This document shows positions 36,669 to 48,544 of a DNA stretch of 64,000 nucleotides, piece by piece. The stretch is from Arthrobotrys musiformis. Lineage: Eukaryota > Ascomycota > Orbiliomycetes > Orbiliales > Orbiliaceae. Every line of letters begins with the position of its first letter. Position 1 is the stretch's first letter. The stretch lies in the NCBI GenBank assembly GCA_036971715.1, contig JAVHJL010000013.1, positions 186,001 to 250,000 of the forward strand, read 5' to 3'. The notes under the pieces are model-generated. The model was not told the origin of the DNA, did not search any database, and worked only from the letters and a program-made list of their open reading frames with translations. The translations under genes were made by a program, and so were the position numbers.

Positions 36669-37250
36669 AGCGAGGGTTTATGCTGCCACGAGACCAATAT
36701 CTAATCATTGTACCCAAGCTGGACCTTTTAGCCATCAACTGTCTGTACCTTTTGCTCGTTAGATGATATCTTATTTACACATCTGTTCAAGGAGAGGCAC
36801 TCTGCGCATTGTAACAGCATAATTATATTCGCTTTCTTTGAGTAGGAATCTTAAGTTTCTGGGAATTGTTGTAGCCTGGGGTAAGCTGAGCTGGTGTAAT
36901 AAGAGTAGCGCTGTCCAGCCTTAGCTGAGTTACGTGTGAAGTCAGCTCACGGTGTATTTTCACGCTCAGCAACGTCCGATGTCAACCTCACACCGACCAC
37001 GATATCGCCGAACACGCTCCCACCTTCATCCGCCGTCATCCTTCATCTTATCACTGCAACCCATCTCATTAAATAATCGGTAGGTCATTACGGTTCTCTT
37101 TTGCAGATTCGCCCTTACCAAAAAGTTCAAGCAGCGAGACCATGTGGCGCAATCGCGACGGACGAAGGGAGATAGTTCGATATTGACAATGAAGGGCCTC
37201 CTATAGTACCCACCCTAATCCGGCCGAAGAGACCGGCCATAAAAGCAAAG

Positions 37251-38327
37251 ATGCCAATGAAAGACCTCCCACCCGACATCCACCGTCGCATCCTCTCATT
37301 CCTACCCTGGCAATCCCACCTCCCAGCCTCCAAAGCCTGCCAATTCTGGGCAAAGCTCCTCAGAGAGGATCAATTCAGGATCAAACGCTACAGCGGACCC
37401 GACGAGTCCGGCGTCTTGACCCATGTCTTCCTGAGCAGTTCATGCATCGGCTTCGCGGCTTTCTTCGGTGACGTCGGCCCCAACAAGTCCATGGCGGAGA
37501 TTCAGTTCTACACTACCGAGTTCGCCAAGAAGGTCGAGAAATCAAAGATGCTCCGTGCTATGCAGAAGAGCTTGTTGGCGGGGCCAACGAACACTACCGG
37601 AGGGATCCTCGACGACCCGTTGTTCGTACAGGTCGTCTATCAAACCGAAGAGGAAGCAAAGGAACTTGCGAAGAGGCGAGCCTTAGCTGCCACCAAGCGA
37701 TCTAAGCTCAAGCGAGTCCCCAAAAAGACGAAGTCAACCTTCTTCAACGAGAAGAACAGCGTCTCCACTAGGTTCCCAATGAGCTTGAGAATCGGCCTCC
37801 TCAACTACTTCGACCCAATCGAGCAGGCCTCCGATCTCGTCAACGTCAACCTAGCCGAAGGTTCACCAAACAGGAAGTTGACCGTCCGAGAGCTTCTCCG
37901 AGGCATCGCCGAAGCCGCTGCCGCCGATTACCTCGGAAGCCAGAAACTCATCTTGGTCGAATTCGAGATGTGGCGATGGCTTCCAAACCACTATTTCGGA
38001 ACACTTAAACCGAGAAAGCCTCGTCTTACCTCTCAGTATCAACTCTTGCGTGCTGTTCATCCTATGATTCAGCCTGGCTGGCGTGGTAAACGTGCTCGCT
38101 TTACCTGGAAGATGAGGAGACTTTTCGAGAAGGCGATGGATTTGGTATGTGAACTCCGCGCACTAATAGATTATGTCGAGCCCCCTAGGCTAATCGTCCT
38201 TAAATATCAACAGCCAGGCCTTCGCACACGCATCAAGACCCAAAAAGAGAAAGACGAAGAGAAGGAGCTCGACGAAAAACTTGAATGGCTTATGAAGAAA
38301 CATAAAAAAACGCCCGTATTTTTGTGA
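37251..38327 (+). CDS. F-box protein
   Basis: A 358-aa protein, open without an intron. It begins with an F-box (MKDLPPDIHRRILSFLPWQSHLPASKACQFWAKLL), expected to bind Skp1 in an SCF ubiquitin ligase. The remainder has no leucine-rich or WD repeats that I recognise. There is a very basic stretch around residues 142-165 (KRRALAATKRSKLKRVPKKTK), possibly a nuclear signal, and a charged C terminus (KEKDEEKELDEKLEWLMKKHKK) predicted to be helical. A GTATGT donor-like site at 38142 leads to a TACTAAC-less tail, so splicing near the 3' end cannot be excluded. The tandem position behind two F-box-like genes suggests a local expansion of the family. Confidence 0.75.
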   Translation: MPMKDLPPDIHRRILSFLPWQSHLPASKACQFWAKLLREDQFRIKRYSGPDESGVLTHVFLSSSCIGFAAFFGDVGPNKSMAEIQFYTTEFAKKVEKSKMLRAMQKSLLAGPTNTTGGILDDPLFVQVVYQTEEEAKELAKRRALAATKRSKLKRVPKKTKSTFFNEKNSVSTRFPMSLRIGLLNYFDPIEQASDLVNVNLAEGSPNRKLTVRELLRGIAEAAAADYLGSQKLILVEFEMWRWLPNHYFGTLKPRKPRLTSQYQLLRAVHPMIQPGWRGKRARFTWKMRRLFEKAMDLVCELRALIDYVEPPRLIVLKYQQPGLRTRIKTQKEKDEEKELDEKLEWLMKKHKKTPVFL

Positions 38328-39032
38328 GCTAGCTTTTGTTTATATGCATGCTGGGTCAGTCGTTGGTCGTTCACTGGCGTACTGTTGTATTGGGTGGTGT
38401 ATTTCGGATTATACTGGAGTACGAGATTTGCTTACTCTTTCCATCACAGATTACCCGTCTTCTGATTAACACTGTACTCTACATGCATCTGTCTAAATTT
38501 TGATTTAAAAGGACGTTTTCGCCTGGAATTGAAGGGAATATAAAAAAATAAATGAAATTTGGGAACCTTCTTCAAAGCATTTGTCTAGAATCCCATCCGA
38601 TCGAGCCACGCCAAGCGGCAAACATATCCTTGTGCCCCGGGGATTAGAATATTAGATAGCCATATGAGGCTGAAACCCGATCCGCGTGAAGCAGGCGTCT
38701 TCGTGAATTCAGTGCGGTAGATTTATAAGACATTTGTATTGCCAATCAGACCGCTGTTCCTAGTAGATCGCGATAGGCACATCTAATTAACCGGCTAGTA
38801 CACTGCCCGCTTGTCCCCTTTAATAGCTGGTCAACTAGTATATATGACCACGACACAGAATCGCACAGTAGGCGTACATGTGCACGTATAGACCCCATAC
38901 CCGACCCCTATCGCGACATCGATCTATTCTATCTCTCACATCATGACCTTTCGCCACTCATAGATATAAAAAATAAGCACCCTCACTCCGAAAAACGATT
39001 TAAACCAGAGATTACGCCAAAGTTAATTAGAT
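38328..39032. other. Intergenic, no gene seen
   Basis: The 3' flank of the F-box gene and promoter of the next plus-strand gene. AT-rich, no coding signal. Confidence 0.5.
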
Positions 39033-40349
39033 ATGGACCTCTGGGATTGCCACACCGGCGACGAACGAATCAATAACCTCCCCTGGTGGCTTTCCATGAT
39101 CCTTCCTAATACGCTGTGGAGCGAGTCCGATCTGGATCGCTTGACTAGACAGGTAAATAAACTACGGGCCACTTCATAATTTATATATCCACCTTAAATT
39201 TCGAATTCGGTAATCCACTAACCCTGTTGCTTGTTTCGCTTCGATGATATAACCCAGATCACTGCCAGAGACAAATGCAAATGCCTCATCAGCGACAGAT
39301 TTTACTACAGGAGTTATGAGTTCAATCCCCGCCGGGATATGAGCGCCGAAACGTGGTACCTCGAAGATAACGGCGAAGCAGTGTTCTCCCCGTCGGACTA
39401 TACCAAAAAGCACGGTGTTTTGGAACATACAGTCACACCGATCCTTCCCGTTTATCAGTACATCGGTTTTACTACCGAAGGTGACTACACCCTTCCTCTG
39501 CAGGGCAGATATGTAAGCTCTCAAAACCGAAAATACCAAAGGGCACGAAAGAGGATCTAGTTCGCTGATTAAGAAATTGTGAAACCCTTGATGTATATCC
39601 AGGAAGCAGTACTCGACTTCCTGAAAGATCATTTCCCAGCAGTGGCAGATTATCTCATGTTCAAATTCAATGAAACCGACTTTCTATCTCCCAAAAACCT
39701 ACTATCCCTCTGGACCGCAGCCACCCCACTGGATAAATACTTTTTCGAAGGCCTAGAATTCTGGCTAGATTACGAAACAACAATATCAACCCTGGAAGCG
39801 GTGGTATTGCAAAAAAGGGATCCATCCGTAAGGTTCTACGCGAATTTCATCCCACCTCATAATCAGTCAGATGACAGTATGCCCCCGCCTCGAGCTCCAA
39901 ACTACGACGTCTACCGCCTCGCCAGATCCCTCTGGAGCAACTTTACAAACAGAACCCTTGAAACCGAGCACGGATTATTTTGGAAACCGGGAAGGGTAAT
40001 GATACCTCAAACCGAGTTATCGCCGTCTAGGGCGTTCCTGGCTGTTCACGCGGTGATGTGTAAGATCTCGATTATGCTGGACACGGGGTTTAAGATCCCG
40101 TTGGATGAACTGGTTTCCATGGATAACTCTGGGGACCAAGTAATTGATGTTGAAATGGATGATCCGGGTGATATGATGGCTGCGGGAAGTGAGCAGGGTG
40201 GAGAGCTAGAAGATGAGGAGGATGACGGAATAGGCGAGGATGATTATAGCGGCTTGGAGCTGGAGTTTTCGCAATGGACGTCAGAACTGGAGTACGCTGT
40301 GAGGACTTTGGGGATCGAAGACGAAGCTCCCAGCGTTACGGGTGGATAA
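39033..40349 (+). CDS. HNH-nuclease-like protein, probably degenerate
   Basis: Three exons (39033-39152, 39258-39512, 39603-40349) give 373 aa. The layout follows the fungal HNH endonuclease domain: RDKCKCLISD (first strand, cf. RDxxRCxxTG), LEHTVTPILP (the xHIxP segment, with His), then PKNLLSLWTAATPLDKYFFEGLEFWL (the N-x-L-x-L...F segment). The third motif's His is replaced (Asp/Lys), so catalysis is doubtful. The C-terminal part carries an acidic run (ELEDEEDDGIGEDD). It converges on the minus HNH gene ending at 40663. The homology call rests on motif order and similarity to that neighbour. Function unknown. Confidence 0.6.
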
Positions 40350-40662
40350 TGGCTGTCGAAGGTCTATTTTGTTGGAATATCTACAGTCTTACTTGATCAT
40401 TGCCGATAGTCCTACCACGTTGATTGACCAGGTCATACCAATATCTGGGCACTCAAAAGCACACGACTTGAGATAGTTGACTTCGGACTATCCATTTGGA
40501 TTCCTCCTTCTTTTAAACTCGAGTTATTTACTATAAATACTTCTAACTTTTCTCGTACCCAAACCGATCAACGAGGGGTATGTTAAACATCCTAAAGATC
40601 TTATGAAATCGAATGACTGGGTATCTTTCAAGGGCGACAGGGGCAGTAAATGGGGTTAAAAC
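40350..40662. other. Convergent intergenic region
   Basis: About 310 nt between the 3' ends of the two HNH-like genes. No gene or clear terminator seen. Confidence 0.5.
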
Positions 40663-41302
40663 TTAAACCCCCCCATCAGCTGCCATATTGGCAATATGCG
40701 CATGCGCATCAAGCAGTCTATGCAGCCCAGCACTCCTATCAATCGTCACATAAACATCCTCCCCCAAAACTCCCGGATACCGACTAACGACTCGATACAG
40801 CCTCTTCCCAGTAGTGACGCCATCGACACAGTCGAACCACAATTCGAACCTTTCGAAGATGTAGGCTAGCGATGACTCCAGTGTTATCAAATTATCCGGG
40901 CCATCGATGTTGGAACCGGACACGAGGTGAGAGAGACCGGGGTTGAACATATTCAGTAGCTGCCACATTTTGATCTTTCTGGGACGCAGGCCGGAGGAGT
41001 GCGGTTGAAACCCGGGGGCTATTGGTACAATCCAAAATATATTAACCAGAATCCTGTACTCGAGTTTAATCCAAGGGAAGGCGAGAAAGGGGAGAACCCA
41101 CTGCTTCAGCGCCCTGGGCTTTGGGCAGCCGATTCAAGAAACGCGGCAGGATATGACAAACCCTACAAGGCTTACAGTTCAGTCCCTTATCAGCGTCGCA
41201 TTCTACCTTACCTTCTCTGACGGAGAGGTAATCGACGGCGCCGGTGATAATGCACCGGTATCCGTCCCGCAGTAGTGCCTGTATCCTATTATCAGTCGCC
41301 AT
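40663..41302 (-). CDS. Fungal HNH endonuclease domain protein
   Basis: ATG 41302 starts MATDNRIQALLRDGYRC, leading to the HNH elements LRDGYRCIITG, CRVCHILPRFLN (His of the HI-P segment), then, after a probable intron (GTTCTC donor near 41088 to AATAG near 41022), WQLLNMFNPGL, DNLITLESSLAYIFERFELWF and YRVVSRYP. This order matches fungal HNH domains in which a Zn/Mg-binding His-Asn-His site cuts DNA. The Asn is present, but the usual His in the last motif appears as Tyr (LAYIF). The intron donor is weak, so the join is provisional. The minus-strand frame at 42187-41558 could be an upstream exon of the same gene. Confidence 0.6.
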
Positions 41303-41557
41303 TCTCCCCAAATACTCGTATGAATGTGAGCAGCGGCAAACTTACACCAGTGACGTCCTTATTCTTCGTCGTAACCCCTTCATGGTCTCCCGGCGGGCCA
41401 AAACTGCGCAAATCCATTGGCATATGCAAAGGAAACGACGGCGCGAATTGATCACGAACTATACCCCCTCGACATTAGCCCCGAAACAGCCACAACCTCT
41501 TCCCTAGATATCCCTTTGAAGTCTGGTAATGAGACCACTCCCCCCACTAATATCAAA

Positions 41558-42187
41558 CTAGCCAAGGCGAGAAATATACATACCAGGACAAACCAACCCA
41601 TCCAAAACCGACCTCGCAAACCGATAAATCTCATAAAACCTCCTATTAAACTCCAAAAACCCAACCACAGAAAGCTTCTCCATAAACCCCTCGTCGCGCA
41701 TCATCCCCACCGCCCTCCTCGACTCCCCCATAACCTCATCAATCCCCATCTTCTTATCCCCCCCTCCGTCGACCAGAGTACATAGCAGAATATTAACCGC
41801 GACGTTAAACCTCCCCCGCGCCGTCGGCGCCATCAACGCCTGCCGCAGCACCCCCATCCAATTGACCCCATCGTCGGGTATGATCATATTAGTCAAAGCG
41901 CTATAAGCCGGATCTTGGAAATCCGGGAACCATCTGTCGAAGTACTTCACCCAGTCGATAGCCAGCCCCACGGCTTCGCCGTGCGTTTGTGTTTCCCAGT
42001 GCGCCGGCACCACTAGCATTCGCTTCCACCCCGGGATGTAGTACATGTAATCCATCTGGTCCTTTCCGTAGTACATGGTGACTTTATTTAAGTGTCGGGC
42101 TAACCCGTTCGTTGAACTGTCTGCTGGGGAAGTCGGCTGCATATTGGTTGGTGGTGTAGAAGTCCGATATTGTTTCGTATCTCTCAT
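41558..42187 (-). CDS. Hypothetical protein or 5' exon of HNH gene
   Basis: Open from ATG 42187 for about 200 codons to a donor-like CCTG|GTATGT near 41583. Protein-like composition: YYGKDQMDYMYYIPGWKRMLVV, a Trp/Phe-rich centre (WVKYFDRWFPDF) and FNRRFYEIYRFARSVLDGL. The last block resembles DVYRLARSLWSNF in the HNH-like neighbour at 39033-40349, hinting at a shared C-terminal or flanking domain. I could not find a clean in-frame junction to the HNH exon at 41302. No domain is recognised. Confidence 0.5.
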   Translation of the reverse strand: MRDTKQYRTSTPPTNMQPTSPADSSTNGLARHLNKVTMYYGKDQMDYMYYIPGWKRMLVVPAHWETQTHGEAVGLAIDWVKYFDRWFPDFQDPAYSALTNMIIPDDGVNWMGVLRQALMAPTARGRFNVAVNILLCTLVDGGGDKKMGIDEVMGESRRAVGMMRDEGFMEKLSVVGFLEFNRRFYEIYRFARSVLDGLVCPGMYISRLG

Positions 42188-42821
42188 TAATAATAAATTC
42201 ACTTTTAATTTTATATAGTTGTCAGAGGAGTATGTCGTGGAAGGGGAGGTTCGCAAAAAAAAAATTCGACAAGGAGGATATGTAATCGTAGCGCGAATAT
42301 TGAAATTAACGCATCACATTGCCCTCGGCGGTACCCTCACAACGGTGCAGCGGGGAAAACCCGCGCATCGCATGGCCTTCCTTAGCTTCCAGATCTTACT
42401 TCCTCTCTAAGAAGTAGCTCCACGCCGTTACACAATATTCGTTCTAAGTAATAATTTACGGGCGGCGGGACTAATATCACAAATCATTAGGAAGGAATGA
42501 ACTAAGGAACAAAGAAATAAATTTGTGAAAAGGGATACATCGGCTCAGCTCCATGTCAATGTCGGAAACGCCACCGCTTTCTCGCAATACAAGTTTAAAA
42601 GAAACGATGCCGTCGCAATATTATGAAACAGGGAAGGTGAAGGAAATTTCGAGGGCAAAAGGAAACCAAAGGAACCATCTTTAGAAAGCATATATACGCC
42701 CCGTGCTGAAAAAGGTACAGGAAAAGGATAAAATAAACAACAAAGAGAACAAGTAGGAAAAAAATCCAGGGACGAAGGAGAATGCCGGATTGTAAAGGGC
42801 TTCCATCTCTCCAATGCGGGT

Positions 42822-45800
42822 TTAGAAAAGGTCCATCGGGTCAATAACCGTAGACATAGTATGCACGCTGACTGCACTTTCATCCCCAGAAGCACTAACA
42901 ATACTTCCGCCTCCCCGACGTCCGACGTGGCTATTCGCACGGAAGAAAGTTTGGTCTCCTCTCTCGGTCCCACTGCCACTGTTGGTGTCCGAATCGCTGT
43001 CGCTGTCATAGCTGCCATCTTCGTCTGAGCTGCTTGCATCGTCTGGTTCGTGTGAAAACTGGCAATGAACGGCGAACTCGCAAGCTGACAACTTTTGATC
43101 TGGGCAAATGAAAGTAGCCGAATTCTTGAAGAGCGGGCGGGGTTGGGGGTCGCGGCCGACTTCGCCAGGGACTTGTCTGAAAAAGGCGCCCAGACCGGCC
43201 TTTGCAATCAAAACATTGATCAATGCGTGGGTCTTAGTCCACCGATGATAACTTTGAGGATCACGATTCATAGTGGTCCGCCCAATGACACTGCTTCCGC
43301 TAGCGATAATGGTACCAGCTCGGGTAGTTCGTTTAGCAGTCGACCCAAGGCCCGGACGGTATTCCTCTGAAAATATTCGGAGGAAACGGAGCATTAGACT
43401 TTGGAATTGCCCTTCAATACGTGGAAGCTGACCGGCCTTGACAACACCGATAAGAAGACGTAACATATTCTCCACTGCTTTTCTGTAAACTTTTCTGTGC
43501 TCTGAGCTGAAACGACCTCTGTCTTCGTGAAGGAGGTAGAAGTCACGAAGTGAGTTGCGAAAAAATCCAACAAATTCGTCAGGCCCCCAAAGCTTACGAA
43601 ATAACGCTTCCATGATGTTTCTCCATCCTGGCTCCGTGTCAAGGTCGTGCTTGATAAGTTTATGGGCAACGACGTCAAGGAAGGGTAGGAAGTGTGAGAA
43701 AATGGAGATCTTGTTTGATGGCCTAATCGGAAATGTATAGAGATGTTCTGATATGAAGAATATCTTCAAGACAGTGAAGTGTCCCCTGTTATCGATTTCA
43801 GCGAGACGGGCAGCCGGCCGAACGAGACCAAACTCGAAAAATTCTACCAGAGCCTGAATTGCACCATCAACGAGGTGACATTGAATAGGGCCGGAGGCGG
43901 GGGTTACGTTTGGCGATGGTCCATAATCCTCTATTTGGTCCTTAGTCCCGTTGTCTTCATGTTTAGACTTTGCGGTGAGAGCGGGTTTCCTTTCATCCAA
44001 GAGTGGCTTCATCGGCATTGCTACCGTTCCGATCATCTTCAAGGCATCCGGACTACTTTCGTCCAACAAATTTGATGTTATTCCCTTCTGAGGTAGCTTG
44101 TTTTTTGGGAGTAGCTTGTTTCCCGGTAAGACCTCGCGGAACATTTCTGGTTTGATATTCTCCTTTTTAGGAGTCGTAAAGTGAATTGGACCAAATTGAA
44201 GGAGTTCTTGTAAATCCGCATGAAGTGCTGGAGGGGTACTTGGCGCCCCTCGAGCCGACCCCGTATCGATAAGCTCACCAAAGACAGTCTCGTTTGGATG
44301 GACGAGGTGAACAGGCTGGAGGGGTTTAATGATCTTCGCGGGTTCAGTGGCCTGTGCAGGCTGGATGGTAGGAATGGACGGGGCAGTTTGAATGTTCTGG
44401 AAAGGTTGGATTGGTTGAAGAAGTCGGACGGTTCCGACTGACCTATAACTCTGTCAGCGATACTCATGTAGGGTTAAACTTTAAATACTTACTCATTATC
44501 ATCAACCCTCTTCCCATTATCCGAGAACACCAAGGGGACACCATCCTCTGAATTAAACGCTTCAAGATCTGGAGCATCTCGTTCGATGAATTCAACTCGC
44601 TGCCCTTGGGCATTTCGTCGAATCAAAAGCCCAAGCCGCTCTGCAACCGCGTTGGCCTCAACCATGGAAACATCAGCATCAGCTGAGTGTTCAGCTATAA
44701 CACGGCACAGGACTACGATAGCCTTTTTGGTTTCCTCCTCCAATTTGTTAATAGGATTGAGGTTTAGCATAAAGCGAACTGGACCAATTATCAGCCCCGC
44801 CGCTTCAACGCTTGTTTTTGAACTAGGGATTCTGGAAATGCCGGCTTCGATATCTTTGGCCCAAGCAGCGAAGAACTTTTGGTTCTCGACGAAAACATCC
44901 GCAATGATCGTCACTTTGTTCTCCTTAACGTGGTATTCTTCGAGGCGGCTGTCGGAGATGATCTTCGCGAAACTGCGGATAACTTCGCAAGTTAAGTCGG
45001 CACCGTCAGGCGTCCGAAGCTTCAAAGTTTTTTCAATCATGAAACTCCCTTCCTTGCGCATGAGGACCTCGAAGATAAATTCGGCTTTCCCCTCACCCAA
45101 GAATTCCAGCCCTTGGTCCCAATAGGCTTTCAAGTCCTGAGTAGTAATAACGTCGTGCCGACTGCCAAACTTGGACCAAAGCTCCATAGACCGAAACTTT
45201 TTATCCGACTTCTCAGCATGTTTATCAACGAGGCTGACGGGGTGGGAGTAGAAACATGACTCGTCTACCGCCCCAGGACAGGACCCAGTCTGGCGCCACT
45301 GAAGACACTCGATACGTCGAACATCGTCCAAACGGCGGCGCTGACCCTTCGTGTAGGTATCGGACGGGAAGAAACGTGACAAGTTGTAGAGAGAGACCAA
45401 CTCGGCCAGCTCATCGAAGACAACCTCCTTTTGTGGTCTCGGTCTCATGGTTCTAGCGTGGCTCGCGGCGGGGACAGGCTCCTCGAACCAGACATCACAA
45501 GCTTGCTCAACGAAACAAATCAGCCAGTAGTCGCAGGCTGCGAAACCAGCACTTTCTTGATGGTTCCGGGAGAATTTTCCAATATTCAAAAAGCAACGCA
45601 GCATGTCAATGTAAAGCGAGGGCCAATCAATGTCGCCACTGTCGGTTCCTTGAAAGCCGATAAAAGATGCAACGCCGCGAGCAATGAGGTAAATATTGTA
45701 GAGCTTGGATGGGAGAATATTGTCTAAGAACTTTTTGAAAACAACCTCCACGGCCTTGTCTGCTATCCAGTACTCTTGGCCCAGCAGTCTCGCGAGTGGG

Positions 45801-46795
45801 ACAAATCGGGTCAGGAAGATGATCACACCAAATGTGTGGGACGCGCTCTCGTCTTTCATCAAAATTTTGGTAACATCAAAAAAGTGAGTCTGAGCCAAAG
45901 GCTCTGACATCTCCCGAACAGCGTATCGCCGGAACTGAGGCTTGGGATGGTTAAGCAACTTGGTTGCGTAATCCATCATCTGGCGACGCTCGAGATCCGC
46001 CAGATCCACGGTCTTCCTCATCGGGTTCCGAAACAACGAGATTATGTCTCGTTCTTCCTGGCTCGAACAAATCGGGTCAGGGGCATTCCACCGGTCGATC
46101 GCTAAGAAATACGGTGTTAGCTTCAATCAAAGGAATTTAAATCGAGATGTCATGTTGAGAAAACATACGTGGGGGTGGTGCCGTTGGGGGCGCTTTTGGA
46201 GCAGCGGCCACACTCCTCGGCTCTGGCTTGGAGGCCAGGGCCGAACCGCCCGTCTGGTTGGTTGGACGGGTGGCTGCGAGGATTCCCTCACCTCGCTGAG
46301 TTGGCTGCCTCTCTATCAATGCTATTAGACATGCTCGTTATGCTAACGTAGCCATGATTTGGGGCCTTACCGACAGCCTCTGGGGTACGGAACCCCGATT
46401 CGCCAGGCGCAAGGGCCTGGCCGTCACTGTCGCGCTCGTGGCGGTAGCGACAGTAAGCAGTTTTGCAACTGCCGTAATCTTCCTCGTTCGGGCACAGAAA
46501 CTTGCTACGAATTGGCCGAGATGGATTAGAACTACCGCAACGACGCTGGTCGAGATCGATTGAAGAAAGGACCTACCGTTTCTCGTGCGAGTACATGCAA
46601 TGAGGGGTCCCGCAGGATCCCCTTGCCCTCATGACGACGCAAAGCGTCGTCCTGAATGATGTTAGCATGGTCGGGATAGTCATTATCAGAATTAGGTACG
46701 TATTCAACAGGTTGAGAAGTCTGGCGACGGGACAGGGAAGAGAGTGGAGGTACTTACGCCATGGCGTTACGAATGTCTCGTGGGAGTTGAGACAT
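42822..46795 (-). CDS. Large four-CCCH zinc-finger protein
   Basis: Six exons (46795-46758, 46651-46577, 46531-46371, 46312-46169, 46101-44493, 44442-42822) sum to 1216 codons with every phase matching, giving 1215 aa. CCCH fingers: C17-x8-C26-x4-C31-x3-H35; C51-x8-C60-x4-C65-x3-H69; C405-x8-C414-x7-C422-x3-H426; C1122-x7-C1130-x5-C1136-x3-H1140. Between them lie a Pro/Ala linker (APKAPPTAPPP), a large helical region with solenoid-like periodicity, and a Pro/Gln-rich segment after exon 5. After the last finger comes an acidic Ser/Asp run (SSSDEDGSYDSDSDSD). The start was chosen because GAAACG-ATG opens exactly onto finger 1. CCCH proteins mostly bind RNA. The first finger sits at the same residues as in the 26351 gene, suggesting common descent. 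No helicase motifs seen. Confidence 0.82.
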
Positions 46796-48544
46796 CGTTT
46801 CTGGCCGGACCAAATAGCAATTAGCTCCTGGGGAGATGTTAGCAATGGGTCCTCATATATAGCGGAAAAAGACAACTAGCAGACGACTTACAGTTCGAAA
46901 TACACACAACTGCTTTAGCTGGACATTAAAGTGTACCTCTGGTGAGTGTTAGCAAGCTGAAAGATAGGAGGGAGAAGGGAGAAAAAGATGATGGGAGCTG
47001 GATGTTGATGGTGGTGGAGGATGTTGTGTGCTGAGAGAAGGTAGGCAAAGAAGCAATGACAACACGGATGCCTGAAGGACAACTCACTCTTTTTGAGGGA
47101 AAGACGAGGAGCAACCGTCTGTCAGTAAGATTCCAAATGAAGATAGAAGAAAGAAAAGCGTGCTATTGGTATCAGGCAAAGGATATGAAGCACGGAAAGC
47201 ACTGGTGAGAGGGGCCGGGCGCTGGTTGAACGAGCTCAGGACGAAGGAGAAGAGCAGGCAAGATTATCCAATCGGAGATTGAGTGCCTGAAGCTTGGAGA
47301 ACGGGAGGGAGAAGAGAAGAGGAAGTGGAAAGGTTAAGGCCTATAGCAAAATGCAAAGCCCAACCAAATCACTTTCAATGTTGCCAGCTTTCTGTGTCCA
47401 AGAGCTGTCCACAGAGAGCAAGCCAGACGATAAACAAGAAGGTGTAATAATGATGACGATGATGATGATGATAATGATGGTGATGATGATGATACCGATG
47501 ATGATGAGGATGATGGTGATAACAAGAAGCAGGTGGAGCTGGGAAGATGAGGAGGTGATGGAGAAGGTGAGGAGGAGGAAGAGGAGAGGGAGGAGGAGAA
47601 AGAGGGGAAGAGCTGAGCTAGAGGAATAGCACTCACCAAAATGAATACGGAGAAATTTGTGCCCAGCGGCAGGGCACCGTGTCTTTGGTGCCGCCGTGGC
47701 GATGGAAGTCACAAAAGGGACGTCTGAACGATCCCTCTGCGCCGCGGAGGCGCCCGCTCGAGCAGAATCTGACACCTTGTCTCCGGGTGGAGGAGACCAG
47801 CGCCCACCAATTGCTGTCTCCGGCTCCTGCTTTATATTATTCGTTTCCTTGCCTGTATCTCACCAGCTGATCAGGAGTCGGGCTGGTAGCTGGTGATGGC
47901 GGGTTTGGATGGGTAGGTGGTGAAGCTGGTGATGACTATCCTCATGGTGGGATTGATGAGGTGATGGAAGAAGAGGAGGAGATTACAATTAAATTGGGAA
48001 ATAAATTCAAATATATGGCCAGCCTCATCAGTGGAAGGCCACACCAGCTGCGTCGACCATTGTACCCATCTTCTCAAGTACGCCACAACGGAATGAAAAA
48101 GTATCCACACTCTATTCTAGATCTCCTTGTGTCTGTGCAGTGCTGGCTTCAAGGCTATATATACAAAGTGGTACCCACCATACCTACTCTGGGTATTTTA
48201 TAACCCAGTGCTACATTATTCACTCAGAAATGGCAGCATTTGGTTTATGAGATAGTGTTCACTGTAATCTGAACCATATTATGTATACAGCCTACAAGCT
48301 ATCGCCATTGCATAGACCGGTAACAATTATAGTTCGTACTCTCATAGTTATAAATTATTAGGCGTGGACGCCCGTAAACACATCTCTCGGTGCAGGTTTT
48401 GTATATTCGCTCGGTGTCGAGCTGTACTGGGGGACTGGGGTTTAGCTTTAAATTACCCATTAATTCATTAGACATTCCGATCTGCTATCGTACCCGTCCC
48501 TCGATACCCAGCCTCCGATACTAAATCTGGGGAGTATAAATAAT
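46796..48544. other. Purine-rich promoter/leader and intergenic region
   Basis: Upstream of the CCCH gene (minus) the plus strand is strongly purine-rich at about 46960-47320 and 47540-47620, i.e. C/T-rich on the gene's strand as expected for its promoter and leader. Donor/acceptor-like sites here (for example GTAAGT at 46884) suggest 5'-UTR introns. It holds the GAT-type microsatellite. No coding gene is supported; the 47294-47639 frames are repeat artefacts. Confidence 0.4.
47447..47525 (+). repeat. Imperfect (GAT)n microsatellite
   Basis: About 80 nt of interrupted GAT/GAC/GGT triplets (GATGATGATGATAATGATGGTGATG...), flanked by GA-rich sequence, roughly 700 nt upstream of the CCCH start codon. 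Confidence 0.85.

Noticed and set aside
47294..47775. ORFs rich in Met/Ile or Ser over the GAT repeat
   Set aside because: Translated microsatellite; the 47775 frame ends in an intron-like donor but no in-phase partner exon reaches the CCCH fingers, whose own ATG at 46795 suffices.
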